The position numbers and the translations under genes were made by a program. A stretch of DNA of 7,602 nt from an uncultured Clostridia bacterium. Its GTDB lineage: Bacteria; Bacillota; Clostridia; Christensenellales; Pumilibacteraceae. Each line of letters starts with the position of its first letter. Position 1 is the first letter of the stretch. Positions 1 to 5,901 of this stretch are shown here, piece by piece. The notes beneath the pieces were generated by a model. That model was not told the origin of the DNA. It was given only the letters and a program-made list of their open reading frames with translations, and did no database searches. The stretch lies in assembly GCA_947589145.1 (NCBI GenBank), contig CANQCB010000068.1:1-7602 (forward strand), in the 5' to 3' direction.

Positions 1-644
1 CAATAATACGCCCCTTGCTCCGTATCCAGACCCACGCGCGGACGGTATCCGTATACGCCGCACCGCAGAAAATCATTCTGGTACCAATCTTCCCATTCAT
101 TGGGCGCGGTAAACGGATCGCCGTCCCACATCGCGAAACCTGCCGCATGGAAAATGAGACAGCCGCCGCCGTTATCCATAAAATCCTTGAACGCCGGCAT
201 TTGCGCGGAACTCGGGCGGTTATTCAGGAACATAACCACGTCGTAATTTGCAAGAGTCTCGGAGTTCACGAGCCCGAAATCGGTGGAAAATTCGTAAATA
301 AATCCGTACCTTTTGCCTTGCTCGGGAAACCACACGTTGGCTTCGTTCGCAAAATCCGCATGCGCCGAGTCTCCGCCCTCGGTAAAGCCGAGCGCCAGCG
401 CCTTGAATTCCGCGCACGTATCGCAAACATACTCGTTTCCGTCGCTGTGTGCGCTGCGACTATCTTCGAGTTCCTCGTTGCATTCGGCGCAAACCTGATA
501 ATGTTCGGTTTCCGTTCTTACCCATTTCCATTTGTGCGTGTGTCCGCAACCCGTCATAGCGATCGCGGCAAGGGCAACCCCCCCCCACAGAATCAACAAT
601 CCGACAAGCGCAAGTGCGAATGTCTTTTTTGCAATCTTCTTCAT
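1..644 (-). CDS. ThuA-like lipoprotein, N-terminal 214 residues (runs off left edge)
   Basis: Open on the minus strand from ATG at 644-642 to the window edge with no stop. Residues 1-33 form a lipoprotein signal: KK-rich start, hydrophobic stretch, then MTGC with Cys33 as the lipidated residue, so the protein should be anchored outside the cytoplasmic membrane. Residues 52-55 (CAEC) and 74-77 (CDTC) form a small zinc-ribbon-like Cys pair set after an HTHKW stretch. From about residue 82 the sequence follows the ThuA-like (trehalose utilisation, class I glutamine-amidotransferase-like) fold: FTEGGDSAH, then YDVVMFLNN (134-142), then DNGGGCLIFHAAG (157-169) and a Trp-rich segment. ThuA-like proteins are usually annotated near sugar catabolism, but their reaction is poorly defined, so I assign no substrate. 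GGGAAGGA lies just before the ATG. A run of nine G on the coding strand (586-578) sits in the signal peptide codons (W20-V23). Confidence 0.82.
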   Translation of the reverse strand, partial: MKKIAKKTFALALVGLLILWGGVALAAIAMTGCGHTHKWKWVRTETEHYQVCAECNEELEDSRSAHSDGNEYVCDTCAEFKALALGFTEGGDSAHADFANEANVWFPEQGKRYGFIYEFSTDFGLVNSETLANYDVVMFLNNRPSSAQMPAFKDFMDNGGGCLIFHAAGFAMWDGDPFTAPNEWEDWYQNDFLRCGVYGYRPRVGLDTEQGAYY

Positions 645-746
645 ATTCCTTCCCATCCTTTTTCAGCGAATTTTGTCAAAACGTTCGCGGTACTTTGTCG
701 GTTTCCTCATTTTCCCGCATTATTACGCAATTTTCGCCTTTGTGCT

Positions 747-775
747 ATTATACCACACGCCGCAGCAAAACGCAA
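747..775 (-). promoter_or_regulatory. Putative sigma-A promoter of the ThuA-like lipoprotein gene
   Basis: On the minus strand a perfect TATAAT lies at 752-747, with TTGCGT at 775-770 and a 17-nt spacer. The -35 matches consensus only at its first three bases. The predicted leader to the ATG at 644 is about 95 nt and shows no riboswitch that I recognise. It is divergent from the reductase promoter. Confidence 0.55.
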
Positions 776-800
776 TACCCTCAAAAATTTTTTTCGGGTA

Positions 801-829
801 TTGACATCAGCCCGCCGTCGGGTTATAAT
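801..829 (+). promoter_or_regulatory. Consensus sigma-A promoter of the aldo/keto reductase gene
   Basis: TTGACA at 801-806 and TATAAT at 824-829 are separated by exactly 17 nt, a perfect consensus core promoter. The spacer contains a short inverted repeat, CCCG-CCGT-CGGG (811-822), which could be an operator. The predicted leader is about 27 nt and includes a small CGCC/GGCG hairpin (839-851) immediately before the GGGAG ribosome binding site. Confidence 0.85.
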
Positions 830-862
830 TAAAAAAATCGCCACAACGGCGCGGGAGTTATT

Positions 863-1777
863 ATGGAATATTTTACGCCGAACGACACCGACTTAAAGGC
901 TTCGCGCATTGCGCAGGGCTGTATGCGTATCGCCGGATTATCCGACAGCGATATCGACAGGCTGGTCAAAACCGACCTCGATTGCGGTATTAACTTCTTC
1001 GATCATGCCGACATTTATTCTCACGGCTTGTGTGAAGAGAAATTCGGGGGTGTACTCAAACGCGAACCCTCTCTCCGCGATAAAATGATCGTTCAAACGA
1101 AGTGCGGGATCATTATCGGGAAGCGGTACGATTTTCGCCCCGAGTATATCCGCGCCTGCGTCGAAGGCAGTCTGAAACGGCTGGGAGTCGAACAAATCGA
1201 CGTTCTCCTGCTCCACCGCCCCGACGCGTTGTGCGAGCCGCAGGAAGTGGCAAAGGTGTTCGACGAACTGAAAACCTCGGGAAAAGTCCGCTATTTCGGC
1301 GTCTCAAATCACAACTCGTTCCAAATCGAGTTATTGCAAAAATATTGCTCCGAGAAGCTCATTTTCAATCAGTTGCAGTTTGGGCCTGCGCATACGCCTA
1401 TGATCGACGCCGGAATTCACGTCAATATGAAAGACAAATGGGGCGTCGTGCGCGACGGTATGACGCTCGATTATTGCCGACTCCACAATATCACAATTCA
1501 AAATTGGTCGCCTTTCCGCGCCGGGCTGACGTCCTATCTCGGAAATCCGCGGTATGGCAAACTTAACCGCGCAATCAAAGCCCTGTGCGCAAAATACGGC
1601 ATTTCCAATTCCGCGATCGTGCTCGCCTGGATTCTCCGCCACCCCGCCAAAATGCAACCAATTATCGGTTCGACGGACTGCGAGCGTATCAAGAAAATGT
1701 GCGCGGGTGCGGACACGGTTATTTCGCACGAGGAGTGGTATGATGTATACCGTGCGGCCGGTAATAAAATTCCGTAA
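863..1777 (+). CDS. Aldo/keto reductase, YdhF-like oxidoreductase
   Basis: This 304-residue protein has the family's usual length and should be a cytosolic NAD(P)H-dependent TIM-barrel carbonyl reductase. The catalytic tetrad is visible: Asp47 and Tyr52 in FFDHADIY, Lys80 in VQTKCG, and His118 in LLLHRPD. Also present are FGVSN (145-149), NQ (169-170), WSPF (215-218) and a C-terminal IIGSTDCERIKK segment (267-278) matching the cofactor phosphate-binding region. The DHADIY, KCGI and LLLHRPD motifs resemble Escherichia coli YdhF more than the classical sugar reductases; the physiological substrate is unknown. ATG at 863 is supported by GGGAG (853-857) five bases upstream, and the perfect promoter is about 35 bases further up. 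The upstream neighbour is divergent and the downstream neighbour convergent, so it is probably transcribed alone. Confidence 0.93.
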   Translation: MEYFTPNDTDLKASRIAQGCMRIAGLSDSDIDRLVKTDLDCGINFFDHADIYSHGLCEEKFGGVLKREPSLRDKMIVQTKCGIIIGKRYDFRPEYIRACVEGSLKRLGVEQIDVLLLHRPDALCEPQEVAKVFDELKTSGKVRYFGVSNHNSFQIELLQKYCSEKLIFNQLQFGPAHTPMIDAGIHVNMKDKWGVVRDGMTLDYCRLHNITIQNWSPFRAGLTSYLGNPRYGKLNRAIKALCAKYGISNSAIVLAWILRHPAKMQPIIGSTDCERIKKMCAGADTVISHEEWYDVYRAAGNKIP

Positions 1778-1890
1778 CAAGGGGTGAGATAAGGGGTGGC
1801 AAATATATTTCAAAAAAGTATGATAATATAGGGCAAACCCCTTTATGGGTATCCGTTGCGCGGATAAGAAGCTTTTATGATCATAAAAAG
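1778..1890. other. Gene-free stretch after the reductase, with small palindromes
   Basis: No coding region or clear poly-U terminator is seen here. It contains GGGG-rich words, a TATCCG/CGGATA hairpin (1850-1866) and a perfect 16-bp palindrome, TTTTATGATCATAAAA (1873-1888), at the entry to the first long repeat. Any of these could help end reductase transcription, but none is convincing alone. Confidence 0.4.
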
Positions 1891-1918
1891 ATGTTCTTTT
1901 TGTAAAAGAACTTAAATA

Positions 1919-1987
1919 ATGTTCTTTTGTAGAGCCCAAAAGAACCAAAAGCATATGTTCTTTTGTAGAGCCCAAAAGAACCAAAAG
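1919..1987. repeat. Tandem duplication of the hairpin b unit (33 nt, period 36)
   Basis: The 33 nt at 1919-1951 recur exactly at 1955-1987, joined by CAT. Each unit folds as a 9-bp stem (GTTCTTTTG with CAAAAGAAC) with the 7-nt loop TAGAGCC. Copy B of the long repeat has only one such unit (2214-2246). Confidence 0.95.
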
Positions 1988-1990
1988 ACT

Positions 1991-2016
1991 CCGGGACACT
2001 TTCGACTGTGTCCCGG
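1991..2016. repeat. Hairpin c of repeat copy A
   Basis: Perfect 9-bp inverted repeat CCGGGACAC / GTGTCCCGG with the 8-nt loop TTTCGACT. Read on the minus strand it is followed by the T-rich run AGTCTTTTGGTTCTTTT, so a weak terminator role for minus-strand transcription is possible. An identical hairpin is at 2250-2275. Confidence 0.85.
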
Positions 2017-2175
2017 ACCCCGCAACAAATTAAAGACTTATTTACTTCATATATTATGTTTGTTGGTGAACTATGGTGGGAGTATTGGCAATACGAAAAG
2101 AGTATGTTTTTGACAGGTTGGGAGTATTGTGAGATAACGACTTTGAGATAAAGGCTTATCATTAATAACTATCCT

Positions 2176-2465
2176 TATAAAAAACAACGTCTTTTTGTAA
2201 AGACGGAATAACAATGTTCTTTTGTAGAGCCCAAAAGAACCAAAAGACTCCGGGACACTTTCGACTGTGTCCCGGACCCCGCAACGAATTAAAGACTTAT
2301 TTACTTTATACGTTATGTTTGTTGGTGGATTATGTCGGAAGTAGCAACAATACGGAAAGAGTATGTTTTTGGCATATCCGACGAGTTGGGACTGAACGGC
2401 GGTTGAAATGTGAGCGGCGGAAAGAGTATGTTCAGACAGGTTGGGAGTATTGTGAGATAATGACT
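2176..2465. repeat. Long structured repeat, copy B
   Basis: Second copy, in the same orientation as copy A. Hairpin a is CGTCTTT / AAAGACG (2188-2205), whose arms differ from copy A by paired, compensating changes. Hairpin b is at 2216-2240 and hairpin c at 2250-2275, both identical to copy A. Divergence begins at 2286. The tail is longer than in copy A because of an internal segment bounded by a 15-bp direct repeat (CGGAAAGAGTATGTT at 2353-2367 and 2418-2432). It ends with the same GACAGGTTGGGAGTATTGTG word (2435-2454) as copy A. Confidence 0.85.
2353..2432. repeat. 15-bp direct repeat, 65-nt period, inside copy B
   Basis: CGGAAAGAGTATGTT occurs at 2353-2367 and 2418-2432. Copy A has a single related word (around 2097-2109) followed directly by the shared GACAGG tail. 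The 65-nt segment was therefore either gained in copy B or lost from copy A by recombination between the short repeats. Confidence 0.85.
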
Positions 2466-2488
2466 ATGTGGAGCTAAATTGCATAAAG

Positions 2489-2516
2489 AAATACCGCGAT
2501 CGGGATCGCGGTATTT
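2489..2516. terminator. Probable bidirectional terminator at the end of the SPFH operon
   Basis: A 13-bp perfect stem: AAATACCGCGATC (2489-2501) pairs with GATCGCGGTATTT (2504-2516) around GG. The minus-strand operon's last stop codon (2523-2521) ends 4 nt before it. A T-rich tail follows on both strands (TTTCTTTATG on minus, TATTTTGTTCTATTTC on plus), so it may also stop plus-strand transcription coming through the repeat region. Confidence 0.85.
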
Positions 2517-2520
2517 TGTT

Positions 2521-2697
2521 CTATTTCTTGGGAGGATGAAGATCCCAATCGGGAAAGCCGCTCGCAAAGCCTGCAAGGTCCTCGGTCAAAGGCTTTTCTT
2601 TGACGATAAATTCGTCAAGCGCGAAATCGCCGAGATCGTCAAACGAATCGGCATTTGCGTCGTTTTCGGTGTATTTTTCCGAGTTTTCGTTATCCAT
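2521..2697 (-). CDS. Small acidic protein, 58 residues, last gene of the SPFH operon
   Basis: ATG at 2697-2695, stop TAG at 2523-2521. The start overlaps the end of the preceding 552-residue gene by 8 nt (ATGGATAA, in which that gene's stop TAA lies). A strong GGAGG (2711-2707) sits 9 nt upstream of the ATG, and the operon terminator follows the stop at once. The protein has 16 Asp/Glu against 5 Lys, no membrane segment and no Cys. Its N-terminal half is Asn/Asp-rich, followed by DDLGDFALDEFIVKEKP, and it ends in FPDWDLHPPKK. The conserved-looking Trp/Pro tail could be a short docking motif; that is inference. I recognise no family. The SD, coupling overlap and terminator placement argue strongly for translation. 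Confidence 0.83.
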   Translation of the reverse strand: MDNENSEKYTENDANADSFDDLGDFALDEFIVKEKPLTEDLAGFASGFPDWDLHPPKK

Positions 2698-4348
2698 TCG
2701 TATTCACCTCCGTAAGTTCGAGACTGTCGTGTTTATCGTCCCCAATAAAGGCATTGACTTTTTCACGCACCGATTTCCATTCCGCTATTGCCGTGCTCAA
2801 AATTTTCGGTCCGTTTGTCATTTTCCGTTCAAACAGTTCGTTTATCTCTTTCCTCTTCTTCGTAAACGCCGTTAACGACATGGCGAGAAAAACGACGCTG
2901 CCGATCAACGCTATGAGTCCTATCGCAAACATTGACCAAAAGCCGCCGCCGATAATCGCGCCTACGATCACCATTATAAGCGCAATCGCAGCGCATATCC
3001 CGCTTGCAATTATCGGAGTGTTCTTCACCTTCGAAAGCGCGTTTGAACGCTGTTGTTGCAGGTTGTCGCTTAAAGAACGGCTGAGTTCGCTTTCGTTCGA
3101 CCCGTCCGTCGTTCTTCCGCGCCAATCCATTATTTCGAGCGTTATTTCCTGCGGGAATGTCCCCTGCTTCTCGTCTATAAATTCCGTATACGCCCCTTTT
3201 ATGTACTCGCTCAAAAAGCGTATCGCCGTCTTTTTCGCGGATACCGCCGCCGCGTCGCTCTTGGAAATTACGTCGGAAAGCCGCTCGGCAAGATTGACGG
3301 GTTTATCGCTGCGAATGCTCGCGCGAACGTTTATTACGTGACGTGCTCTCTCCTCGTCGCCGTCCAACTGTTTTACGAGAGAATAGAATTCTTCTTCTTT
3401 GCGCAACGCCTTTTCCGCGTCTTCGTATTCGGTTACGAGGTGTTTCAACTCCAAGTCTATTTTTTCGATCAGATCACGCTTTTCTACGGGTGCGCTCAGC
3501 GTGCGGCTGAATTCATCCGAGATAACCGAAGAGACTTCGATCCGCGAAAGATATTGATTGATCGCACCGAATTCGGGACAAGCAAAAGAAAGCGCCTTGA
3601 ATTGAGGGGCAAGATCTTCGCAGAAACTGAGGAAGTACCTTTTCCAATATTCGTGCTGTTCGGATTGAAAATTCGGGTTGCTTCTCTGCAACTGTTTCAT
3701 CCAATAGTCGATATACTCCGTGCAAAGGTTGTCCTTATCCTCGCCGAAAACGCCGTTCGCATACGCGTCTATGTACGCGATAATGCTCTCCTTCATATCG
3801 CTTGCTTTTTGCTGTGCGAAATACCTCGAAAGCCATTCGAAGCATGCGTCCGTTCTGCCGTTTCGTCTGCATATCAGGGCAAAAACCAAAGATGTTTTTT
3901 CGTCGTCGCGCCTGACCGCCTCTTTTATCGCCCGTTCAGCCAAGTCCTTGTCGTTGGATATCCACGCCGAAAGGGCTATCAGACAGGGAGAAAGCCAATA
4001 TTTGGGCGTCGCAAGCATGAGTTCTTCCGAGCATGACGTCACGGTCGTTTGGTGAATGAGCGCAAGATCCGTCGCGTCGAGTATGCCGAGCATATTTTGT
4101 CTCACGAGTTCGTGATTGCCGAATTTCCGTTCGAGTTCCTGACGAACGCGTATGACTTCGGTTACGGCGCGTTGGAGCGCAAATTGCATATTCTGCTTTT
4201 TCATCATAAAGAAAAAGTCTTTGCGCAAATTATTCAGCTCGTTCTGCATGGACACTACTCTGCCGTCCAACTCGGTCGCTCTCTTTAACAAAGCGCTTAT
4301 GTTTGATTGCAACGACGACAGGCTGCTGTAATTCACTTCAACACTCAA
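2690..4348 (-). CDS. Coiled-coil protein with two C-terminal membrane helices, unknown function
   Basis: This 552-residue protein starts at TTG (4348-4346), one base after the TGA stop of the gene upstream, with AAGGAGG at 4364-4358 nine bases before it. No better ATG start is visible. Residues about 8-80 are heptad-rich and likely coiled coil. Residues about 115-200 look like TPR-type helical repeats (LIALSAWISNDKDLAERA, then a WLSRYF segment). A second charged, coiled-coil-prone region is at about 290-330. Two hydrophobic helices near 446-466 and 472-494 are joined by a Gly-rich turn and followed by a KKRKEINELFERK cytoplasmic segment. The bulk should therefore lie in the cytosol, tethered to the membrane by a hairpin. 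I recognise no named family. Its position suggests it works with the SPFH, zinc-ribbon and membrane proteins encoded upstream. Confidence 0.9.
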   Translation of the reverse strand: MSVEVNYSSLSSLQSNISALLKRATELDGRVVSMQNELNNLRKDFFFMMKKQNMQFALQRAVTEVIRVRQELERKFGNHELVRQNMLGILDATDLALIHQTTVTSCSEELMLATPKYWLSPCLIALSAWISNDKDLAERAIKEAVRRDDEKTSLVFALICRRNGRTDACFEWLSRYFAQQKASDMKESIIAYIDAYANGVFGEDKDNLCTEYIDYWMKQLQRSNPNFQSEQHEYWKRYFLSFCEDLAPQFKALSFACPEFGAINQYLSRIEVSSVISDEFSRTLSAPVEKRDLIEKIDLELKHLVTEYEDAEKALRKEEEFYSLVKQLDGDEERARHVINVRASIRSDKPVNLAERLSDVISKSDAAAVSAKKTAIRFLSEYIKGAYTEFIDEKQGTFPQEITLEIMDWRGRTTDGSNESELSRSLSDNLQQQRSNALSKVKNTPIIASGICAAIALIMVIVGAIIGGGFWSMFAIGLIALIGSVVFLAMSLTAFTKKRKEINELFERKMTNGPKILSTAIAEWKSVREKVNAFIGDDKHDSLELTEVNTNG

Positions 4349-4349
4349 A

Positions 4350-5159
4350 TCAATTTTCCTCCTTCATTTTCTTTTCAAAGTCTCCCCTTTGGCGCTCGTA
4401 TGCGTTTTTGAATTTTGCACGGAGCGTGGGGTTTGACATACCGTTTATTATCTCCCCGACAGGCAGAACGAAATCGTTGTAAAACCGTTCGGTTTTCGTA
4501 CGCAAAAAGAAAGTGTTCCCATTGTAAGGGGACTCGGAATTCGTTTTGATCGAATTCAAAAGCGCATAACAAGTTTTGGGCACGCTGCACTTTGCGGCAC
4601 ACCTTTTGTATAATTCTTTAAGCCGCGGAGTTAAAAAATCAATGTTCGCGCGGCGCGCTATCAAATACGGGGAAAACGCGTCCGTAAATTCGAGAATTTC
4701 CGAGGCGTGATTCCCGTTTATTGCCATTTCGAGTATGTCCTCTTCGTGGTCGTCCAAGTCGGTCATGCAGGACAGGAACATTTTTTTAAGCGGTTCGAGT
4801 TCTTCGATATCCACCGACGTTTCCTTTGCCTTGACGAAAAACCGCGCAATACTCTTGCTGTTCCGCGCTTCGTCTATGAACGCTTCGTTGTAAGCGAGCA
4901 CAAATGCCGCCGCCATATTATCCACCGCTATGGTCATGGCTTCCTCGGCAAAGCGAGCCGACAGTTTGTAGTTCTTCTCCTTGAAGTATTTGACGACGTT
5001 CGTAAGGTCGTTGATCACTTTATCGTTGGAGTTGAAAAAATTACGCTTGAACTCCGTCGTATAACCGCAACTGTCACATGTGCCTACCCTCGTCTTGAAG
5101 TCGATCGTTACCGACGCGCCACAGTTCGGGCAAGAAAATCTTACGCCTTCTATTTCCAT
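4350..5159 (-). CDS. Zinc-ribbon protein with helical body, unknown function
   Basis: This 269-residue protein begins with a single zinc ribbon: Cys10-Cys13 (CPNCG) and Cys28-Cys31 (CDSCG). The remainder is helical and charged, with TPR-like stretches (SARFAEEAMTIAVD, ARFFVKAKETSVDIEELEPLKK) and a basic C terminus (FEKKMKEEN). There is no signal peptide or membrane segment, so it should be cytosolic. ATG at 5159-5157 has AAGGA five bases upstream. It follows the membrane-protein gene by 16 nt and precedes the TTG-started gene by 1 nt, which suggests translational coupling. Short zinc ribbons of this type also open proteins encoded near SPFH genes in other Firmicutes. A role as an adaptor in that complex is inferred, not shown. 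Confidence 0.9.
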   Translation of the reverse strand: MEIEGVRFSCPNCGASVTIDFKTRVGTCDSCGYTTEFKRNFFNSNDKVINDLTNVVKYFKEKNYKLSARFAEEAMTIAVDNMAAAFVLAYNEAFIDEARNSKSIARFFVKAKETSVDIEELEPLKKMFLSCMTDLDDHEEDILEMAINGNHASEILEFTDAFSPYLIARRANIDFLTPRLKELYKRCAAKCSVPKTCYALLNSIKTNSESPYNGNTFFLRTKTERFYNDFVLPVGEIINGMSNPTLRAKFKNAYERQRGDFEKKMKEEN

Positions 5160-5175
5160 ATTCTTCCTTCGATTC

Positions 5176-5892
5176 TTACTTCAACGATTTGAGAGTTTCG
5201 TTTCTCGCGGTGAGCGCCACGCTCGCATTTTTGATCTTTTTCAAAATATCGTCTTTTTCGTCGCCGCTCTGCACCATGAATTTGATTTCGTCGATCTTAT
5301 TCGCAAGGTCAAGCTCGGCGTCTTCGGTCTCCGGTCTGCCCATGGGATCGCTGTAATCGATCGATTCGCGGAGCGCTAACAACGCGCGTTTTACTTCCGC
5401 GTCCTCCGACATAGCCGCTATCGTGCCGACGCTTATGCCCAAACCTTTTATCGACGCGTATTTTTTATCTATCTCGTCGTTCAGCTTTTCCGTGCGCCCT
5501 ATCATCATCACGGACGCGATAACCGCGCCAGCATACGCCAATAACAAAACGAGGTTGGGCACGAGGACTGCCGCTATGGGAGCGGGCCAGCCGAAACCGA
5601 ACGCAATGAACACCGAGTTCATTATTATAACTATCGCGAAAAATATCGCGCTGAAAATATATGTCGGCGAAAGCACCGAGAAGTTGGCGTTTTTACTGCT
5701 CTTCACCAATAAAAGCACCACCGCAACCGCGGCAAACGCTATAACGTTAAACACATAGCCGAGCCAGAAGAAAACATTCGCAACGGATAAGTTTGCAAGC
5801 GTGGCGGAAAGTACCCATACGAGTACGTTCCATATCACGAATAAAATCGCTTCGAGAATTAAAGCAAGATATCTTCCTTTTATCGTTTTCAT
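5176..5892 (-). CDS. Four-helix membrane protein with acidic cytoplasmic tail, unknown function
   Basis: This 238-residue protein has four predicted membrane helices at about 9-32, 38-63, 76-99 and 104-131. A charged C-terminal region follows (about 133-238) containing RESIDYSDPMGRPETEDAELDLANKI, probably a soluble helical domain in the cytosol. There is no cleavable signal peptide; the start MKTIKGR is positive-inside. ATG at 5892-5890 follows an ideal AGGAGG, and that SD overlaps the TAA stop of the SPFH gene (gap 9 nt). No enzyme motif is visible. As second gene of the operon it is a plausible membrane anchor for the SPFH and zinc-ribbon partners. Confidence 0.9.
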   Translation of the reverse strand: MKTIKGRYLALILEAILFVIWNVLVWVLSATLANLSVANVFFWLGYVFNVIAFAAVAVVLLLVKSSKNANFSVLSPTYIFSAIFFAIVIIMNSVFIAFGFGWPAPIAAVLVPNLVLLLAYAGAVIASVMMIGRTEKLNDEIDKKYASIKGLGISVGTIAAMSEDAEVKRALLALRESIDYSDPMGRPETEDAELDLANKIDEIKFMVQSGDEKDDILKKIKNASVALTARNETLKSLK

Positions 5893-5901
5893 ATTCCCTC
5901 C

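Larger units (their letters stand above)
1883..2142. repeat. Long structured repeat, copy A
   Basis: First of two diverged direct copies of an unrecognised element; the other is at 2176-2465. In order it holds: hairpin a (GTTCTTTT / AAAAGAAC, 1893-1911); two tandem 33-nt units at a 36-nt period (1919-1951 and 1955-1987), each forming hairpin b (GTTCTTTTG / CAAAAGAAC around TAGAGCC); and hairpin c (CCGGGACAC 1991-1999 / GTGTCCCGG 2008-2016). A less conserved tail ends in GACAGGTTGGGAGTATTGTG. Positions 1955-2026 are identical to 2214-2285. It lies between the 3' ends of two convergent transcription units. Orientation is unknown, and I do not recognise it as a named repeat family. Confidence 0.85.

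Noticed and set aside
15..896. 293-residue plus-strand open frame
   Set aside because: It is antisense to the ThuA-like lipoprotein, crosses both divergent promoters and overlaps the reductase start. It is low in recognisable motifs and rich in Arg/His, as expected for a shadow frame.
1331..1999. 222-residue minus-strand open frame with repeated LLVLLGSTKEH
   Set aside because: Most of it is antisense to the reductase. The repeated peptide simply translates the tandem hairpin b units, and no suitable ribosome binding site is seen.
1883..2465. Insertion sequence or MITE with terminal inverted repeats
   Set aside because: I found no transposase, no terminal inverted repeats bounding the units and no clear target-site duplication. 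The copies are direct and diverged, so I left the class open.
2214..2477. 87-residue ORF MFFCRAQKNQK... in repeat copy B (and its 64-residue counterpart in copy A)
   Set aside because: The start codon lies inside a hairpin with no SD, and substitutions between copies are almost all nonsynonymous. The conserved signal is structural.
2829..4055. Several plus- and minus-strand open frames of 60-230 residues across the SPFH operon
   Set aside because: They are overlapping frames of the five well-supported operon genes and lack ribosome binding sites and recognisable domains.
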